From JAVBOO01 sp031550435 (GTDB lineage Bacteria; Bacillota; Clostridia; Lachnospirales; WRAX01): a DNA stretch of 18,701 nucleotides. Both the position numbers and the translations under genes were made by a program. A model generated the notes under the pieces. The model was not told the origin of the DNA. It searched no databases and saw nothing but the letters and a program-made list of their open reading frames with translations. Where the stretch lies: assembly GCA_031550435.1 (NCBI GenBank), contig JAVBOO010000039.1, positions 1 through 18,701 of the forward strand, read 5' to 3'. How positions within the stretch are numbered: position 1 is the stretch's first letter; each line of letters begins with the position of its first letter. Positions 15,146-18,701 of this stretch are shown here, in pieces.

Positions 15146-17242
15146 TTAGTCCTCAAACTTAAAGTTGCCTGAAGCGACTTTATCTTGGACCGCTTTCGGA
15201 ACAGGCTCGTAATGGTGGGTTTCCATCGCGTAAACGCCTCTGCCCTGAGTCTTTGTGCGCAGATCTGTAGCATATCCGAACATGGACGCCAGCGGTACGA
15301 AGGAGTGAACTACAGTTGCGTTTCCGCGGTTTTCCATTCCTTCTATCTTACCTCTGCGGCTGTTCAAATCGCCGATAACATCACCGACATAGCTCTCGGG
15401 AGCGGTTACGTCTACTTTCATTACAGGCTCGAGCAGTACCGGGTCGCTCTTTCTCATAGCTTCTTTGAAAGCCATGGAGCCGGCAATCTTAAACGCGAGG
15501 CCGGACGAGTCGACTTCGTGATACGAACCGTCGTACAGCGTAGCTCTAACGCCGAGAACAGGGTAGCCGCCGATTATACCGGACAGCATTGCCTCTCTGA
15601 TACCGTTTTCGATTTCGGGGATATATTCCTTGGGAACAACGCCGCCGATAATCTTGTTAACGAATTCAAACGAGTTTTCGGAATCGTTAGCGTCGATAGG
15701 CTCGAACTTGACTTTACAATGACCGTACTGGCCTTTACCGCCGGACTGCTTAATGTACTTGCCTTCAACGTCAACTGCTTTGCGGAACGCTTCTTTATAA
15801 GCAACCTGCGGCTGTCCGACGTTGGCTTCGACCTTAAACTCACGCAGAAGTCTGTCTACAATGATTTCAAGATGAAGTTCGCCCATACCTGCGATAATTG
15901 TCTGGCCGGTTTCGGTGTTCGTATAAGTTTTAAATGTCGGGTCTTCTTCGGCGAGATTCGCAAGGGCAATGCCCATCTTATCTCTCCCCGCTTTTGTTTT
16001 CGGCTCAATCGCAACCGATATAACAGGCTCAGGGAAAACCATCGACTCGAGGATAACTTCGTTGTCCTCGTTACACAGCGTGTCTCCCGTTGTTGTGAAC
16101 TTCAGTCCGACAACAGCTGCGATATCGCCGGCATAAACCTTCTTAATTTCGTCTCTGTGCTGAGCATGCATCTGGAGAAGGCGGCCGATACGTTCACGCT
16201 TGCCCTTTGTGGAATTATAAACATAGCTGCCGGCATCGAGTGTGCCGGAGTATACTCTAAAGAAGCAAAGCTTGCCCACAAACGGGTCGTTGATGATTTT
16301 AAACGCAAGTGCCGAAAAAGGCTCTTTATCGCTTGACTTTCTTGTGACCTCTTCCTCGGTGCGAGGAATTATACCCTTGATGTCGGGTATGTCAATCGGA
16401 GCGGGCATATAATCGACAACTGCGTTAAGTAAAAACTGAACGCCTTTGAATTTATATGCCGAACCGCATAGAACGGGTATGAAAGAGTTGGCAATACAGC
16501 CTTTACGAATTCCTGCCTTTATCTCTTCGAGACTGAGTTCTTCTCCGCCGAGATATTTTTCCATTAATTCGTCGCTTGTTTCGGCAGCTGCCTCAATAAC
16601 GCCGGAACGCAGTTCCTCGGCTTTATCAAGCAAATCGGAGGGTATTTCTTTCTCAACAACATCTGTGCCTTTTTCACCTTCAAAGTAAAGCGCCTTCATT
16701 TTAACAAGGTCGATTACTCCGACAAACTCTTCCTCTTTTCCGATAGGCATTGCTATCGGTACGGGATTTGCACCCAATCTCTCTTTTATCATGGAGCAGA
16801 CATTAAAGAAATCCGCACCCATGATGTCCATCTTGTTAACATAAGCAATACGAGGTACTTCGTACTTGTCCGCCTGTCTCCAAACGGTCTCGGATTGCGG
16901 TTCAACTCCGCCCTTTGCACAGAAAACGGCGACAGCGCCGTCAAGCACTCTAAGGCTTCTTTCGACTTCCACGGTAAAATCAACGTGGCCGGGCGTATCG
17001 ATAATATTTATTCTATTTTCGTTCCACTGTGTTGTCGTTGCAGCAGAAGTAATAGTAATACCTCTCTCCTTCTCCTGCTCCATGTAATCCATAGTCGCGG
17101 TTCCGTCATGAGTGTCACCGACTTTATATGTTTTACCGGTGTAGAACAGGATACGCTCGGTCAGAGTTGTTTTACCGGCGTCGATATGAGCCATGATGCC
17201 GATATTTCTGGTTCTTTCGAGCGGGAAAGCTCTATCAGACAC
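15146..17242 (-). CDS. fusA: elongation factor G
   Basis: EF-G is the GTPase that drives tRNA-mRNA translocation and, with RRF, ribosome recycling. The 698-residue protein is of usual length. The G domain carries AHIDAGKT (18-25), RGITI (60-64), DTPGH (82-86) and NKMD (136-139), with GSA near residue 262. Later domains show GMGELHLEIIVDRL and the domain IV block KQSGGKGQYGHCKV, ending with a C-terminal domain containing NRGNATVVHSFVPLASMFGY. I chose the GTG at 17242 because GGGAGGAG lies 5 bases upstream; the frame stays open 15 codons further but without a site, and MSDRAFPLERTRNIG is the usual EF-G start. It is the third gene of the str operon. Confidence 0.98.
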   Translation of the reverse strand: MSDRAFPLERTRNIGIMAHIDAGKTTLTERILFYTGKTYKVGDTHDGTATMDYMEQEKERGITITSAATTTQWNENRINIIDTPGHVDFTVEVERSLRVLDGAVAVFCAKGGVEPQSETVWRQADKYEVPRIAYVNKMDIMGADFFNVCSMIKERLGANPVPIAMPIGKEEEFVGVIDLVKMKALYFEGEKGTDVVEKEIPSDLLDKAEELRSGVIEAAAETSDELMEKYLGGEELSLEEIKAGIRKGCIANSFIPVLCGSAYKFKGVQFLLNAVVDYMPAPIDIPDIKGIIPRTEEEVTRKSSDKEPFSALAFKIINDPFVGKLCFFRVYSGTLDAGSYVYNSTKGKRERIGRLLQMHAQHRDEIKKVYAGDIAAVVGLKFTTTGDTLCNEDNEVILESMVFPEPVISVAIEPKTKAGRDKMGIALANLAEEDPTFKTYTNTETGQTIIAGMGELHLEIIVDRLLREFKVEANVGQPQVAYKEAFRKAVDVEGKYIKQSGGKGQYGHCKVKFEPIDANDSENSFEFVNKIIGGVVPKEYIPEIENGIREAMLSGIIGGYPVLGVRATLYDGSYHEVDSSGLAFKIAGSMAFKEAMRKSDPVLLEPVMKVDVTAPESYVGDVIGDLNSRRGKIEGMENRGNATVVHSFVPLASMFGYATDLRTKTQGRGVYAMETHHYEPVPKAVQDKVASGNFKFED

Positions 17243-17332
17243 AATTACTCCTCCCAAATCTGTCGGAAACCTCTCCGCTAAAAACACCGCGGGTAAAGCT
17301 TGATAAGTTTACGTGGGTTCCGAATCCTAAAA

Positions 17333-17803
17333 TTACCATTTATAGTGGCTGAACGCCTTGTTCGCGTCTGCCATCTTATGCGTTTCGTCTTTTTTCTTAA
17401 CCGCTCCGCCCGAATTGTTGCAAGCATCGAGCAGCTCAGCTGCTAATCTGTCTACCATGGTTTTTTCTCCGCGTTTTCTCGCGTAAAGAACCAACCATCT
17501 CAAACCGAGAGCAAGTCTTCTGTCGGTTTTGATCTCAAGCGGAACCTGATAGGTAGCACCGCCTACGCGGCGAGCTTTAACTTCGAGCACGGGCATGATA
17601 TTGTTTAAGGCTTCTTCAAAAATCTCGTCGCCTTTTTTGCCTCTTTTTTCGGCTACTATATCAAAAGCGCCGTATACGATGCCCTGAGCGATACCCTTTT
17701 TACCGTCAAGCATAACGGTGTTTATAAGCTTGGTAACGATCTTTGATTTGTAGACCGGATCGGGGAGCACTTCCCTCTTGGGTACATGACCTTTTCTTGG
17801 CAC
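17333..17803 (-). CDS. rpsG: 30S ribosomal protein S7
   Basis: S7 nucleates assembly of the 30S head by binding the 3' domain of 16S rRNA, and in Escherichia coli represses its own operon by binding the rpsL-rpsG spacer. The 156-residue protein is full length, with MPRKGHVPKREVLPDP at the start, the RRVGGATYQVPLEI beta-hairpin region that reaches the E site (79-92), and the end KMADANKAFSHYKW. The start is GTG at 17803 with AAGGAGGG 7 bases upstream. The fusA gap is 90 bases; the rpsL gap is 157 bases and highly structured. Confidence 0.98.
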   Translation of the reverse strand: MPRKGHVPKREVLPDPVYKSKIVTKLINTVMLDGKKGIAQGIVYGAFDIVAEKRGKKGDEIFEEALNNIMPVLEVKARRVGGATYQVPLEIKTDRRLALGLRWLVLYARKRGEKTMVDRLAAELLDACNNSGGAVKKKDETHKMADANKAFSHYKW

Positions 17804-17827
17804 GTTTCTTCCCTCCTTAACAGAATC

Positions 17828-17940
17828 TACCGCTAAACAGCGGTATAGGTACTCTTTCCGGAATTGCGGCGGCGCCGCGATATCGCTTCCGGCACGATGT
17901 GCCTGTACAACACTACTATATGCATATTAATTTTGTACAG
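17828..17940 (-). promoter_or_regulatory. inverted-repeat-rich rpsL-rpsG spacer; candidate S7 autoregulatory RNA
   Basis: The spacer holds four inverted repeats, given in plus coordinates. CTGTACAA (17903-17910) with TTGTACAG (17933-17940), a perfect 8-base match. GGCAC (17891-17895) with GTGCC (17899-17903). CCGGAA (17858-17863) with TTCCGG (17887-17892), enclosing the palindrome GCGGCGCCGC (17869-17878). TACCGCT (17828-17834) with AGCGGTA (17839-17845), ending 9 bases before the rpsG ribosome binding site. The second shares bases with its neighbours, so not all can form together. S7 regulates at this spacer in Escherichia coli; a similar role here is inference. Confidence 0.45.
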
Positions 17941-17960
17941 ACGCTGATTCGGCACTCAGC

Positions 17961-18371
17961 CTATTTGGGGCGTTTTGCGCCGTATTTCGAACGTGACTGC
18001 ATACGTTTTGCAACGCCTGCCGTGTCTAGCGTACCTCTAAGAATATGGTAACGTACGCCGGGGAGATCCCTGACTCTTCCGCCCCTGATAAGAACAACGC
18101 TGTGCTCCTGAAGGTTATGACCTTCACCGGGGATATAAGTTGTGATTTCCATACCGTTCGACAAACGAACTCTCGCGATTTTACGAAGAGCCGAATTAGG
18201 CTTTTTGGGTTTCTCGGTTCTAACGTTTGTACAAACGCCGCGTTTTTGCGGGCTGGGTACATCCGTACGCCTTTTCTTAAGCGTGTTCAGACCTCTTTGC
18301 AAAGCCGGAGCTGTTGATTTTCTTGTCTTGGGCTTTCTTCCCGCCTTAACGAGTTGGTTTACTGTTGGCAT
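17961..18371 (-). CDS. rpsL: 30S ribosomal protein S12
   Basis: S12 sits at the decoding centre of the 30S subunit and affects accuracy and streptomycin binding. The 136-residue protein is of the long Gram-positive type, with an extra segment (about 20-40) absent from the 124-residue Escherichia coli form. Conserved blocks are PQKRGVC (41-47), KPKKPNSALRK (54-64), GEGHNLQEHS (82-91) and RVRDLPGVRYH (99-109). K56, equivalent to Escherichia coli Lys43 counting Met, is retained. At residue 101 the usual lysine of RVKDLPG is arginine (codon AGG, plus 18069-18071). The modified aspartate D102 is present. The ATG at 18371 has AAGGAGGTG 5 bases upstream. It is the first gene of the operon. Confidence 0.98.
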   Translation of the reverse strand: MPTVNQLVKAGRKPKTRKSTAPALQRGLNTLKKRRTDVPSPQKRGVCTNVRTEKPKKPNSALRKIARVRLSNGMEITTYIPGEGHNLQEHSVVLIRGGRVRDLPGVRYHILRGTLDTAGVAKRMQSRSKYGAKRPK

Positions 18372-18435
18372 TCCTGCACCTCCTTAAATTAATATGAAAT
18401 AGTAGCGATGTACCCTTTTGAGTACATACCGATAA

Positions 18436-18464
18436 ATTTTATCACCGGGTGCCGTATTTGTCAA
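18436..18464 (-). promoter_or_regulatory. sigma-A promoter of the str operon
   Basis: On the minus strand, a perfect TTGACA (plus 18459-18464), a 17-base spacer and TAAAAT (plus 18436-18441) precede rpsL. Transcription would begin near 18429. The short leader contains a small stem, ATGTAC (18408-18413) with GTACAT (18422-18427). No rpoC or L7Ae-like gene lies directly upstream in the window. Confidence 0.8.
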
Positions 18465-18555
18465 TAGTGTAATAAATCCCTGCTGCTAACTTATGATAAT
18501 TTCAGTATAGCTAACAAACGCAAGAAAATTTCATACCTCTGGGAAGAATAGAGGC

Positions 18556-18701
18556 ATGAGAGAAATGTTAAATCGGAGCGAACGTAACAAAGCAGAAATC
18601 ATCGGGATGTGCGTCAAAGGAAAAATCACATCCAAAGACGCAGCGCAGCGGCTTAAACTGAGCGTCCGGCAGGTGGAGAATTTGAAGAAGAAACAGCGGG
18701 A
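18556..18701 (+). CDS. helix-turn-helix protein, probable transposase N-terminus (partial)
   Basis: An open frame starts at ATG 18556 and runs off the window after 48 codons. The fragment contains a clear helix-turn-helix pattern: EIIGMCVKGKITSKDAAQ followed by LKLSVRQVENLKKKQR. This layout, a short lead then a single HTH ending in a basic Lys/Arg stretch, is typical of the N-terminus of ISNCY/IS1202-like and IS481-like transposases. A stand-alone regulator cannot be excluded because the catalytic part is not in view. GGGAAG at 18541-18546 is a possible ribosome binding site; a second ATG at 18565 has AGAGG 10 bases upstream. No terminal repeat could be defined between 18470 and 18555. Confidence 0.5.
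   Translation, partial: MREMLNRSERNKAEIIGMCVKGKITSKDAAQRLKLSVRQVENLKKKQR

Noticed and set aside
15185..16336. 383-residue plus-strand frame opposite fusA
   Set aside because: Antisense shadow of EF-G with no ribosome binding site or recognisable protein features.
17243..17287. 15-codon N-terminal extension of EF-G
   Set aside because: It runs through the ribosome binding site, and the shorter form matches the family's usual start.
1..18701. CRISPR array, toxin-antitoxin pair, defence island, prophage, tRNA or rRNA gene
   Set aside because: No regularly spaced direct repeats, no small paired toxin-like genes, no phage structural genes and no cloverleaf or rRNA sequence were seen on either strand.

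Overview
The window looks like a chromosomal segment of a flagellated member of the Bacillota, most likely an uncultured Clostridia lineage. The evidence is the gene order flgB-flgC-fliE-fliF-fliG-fliH-fliI-fliJ-ylxF, the presence of a YlxF/MotE-type protein after fliJ, the long (136 aa) Gram-positive form of ribosomal protein S12, strong AGGAGG ribosome binding sites, and frequent TTG and GTG starts. No species can be named from the sequence alone.

Layout, left to right. Positions 1-131 hold the C-terminal end of an IS5-like DDE transposase, cut by the window edge. A two-gene unit follows (219-2257): an MgtC/SapB family membrane protein and a MATE efflux protein. About 550 bases without a convincing gene come next (2258-2806); they contain a likely terminator and a run of hairpins that I cannot assign to a known RNA family. 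The flagellar basal-body and export operon runs from 2807 to 10283: proximal rod (FlgB, FlgC), rod-MS ring junction (FliE), MS ring (FliF), switch (FliG), export ATPase complex (FliH, FliI, FliJ) and a MotE-like protein. It is closed by a rho-independent terminator. A compact 112-base MITE-like palindromic element sits between this operon and a convergent D-2-hydroxyacid dehydrogenase gene (10498-11457, minus). A divergent promoter region then leads rightward to a 639-residue single-pass membrane protein of unknown function (11819-13738).

The right third is the minus-strand str operon, rpsL-rpsG-fusA-tuf (18371 down to 13846). It has a near-consensus promoter before rpsL, a second promoter directly before tuf, and a strong terminator after tuf. 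Its rpsL-rpsG spacer is unusually rich in inverted repeats. The last 146 bases start a rightward helix-turn-helix gene resembling the N-terminus of a transposase, cut by the window edge.

Most of the window is core machinery in recognisable arrangements, and I see no defence system, CRISPR array, prophage or biosynthetic cluster. The parts worth a second look are the structured non-coding stretches (2315-2510, 10375-10486, 17828-17940), the unknown membrane protein, and a natural Lys-to-Arg change in S12 at a classical streptomycin-resistance position.
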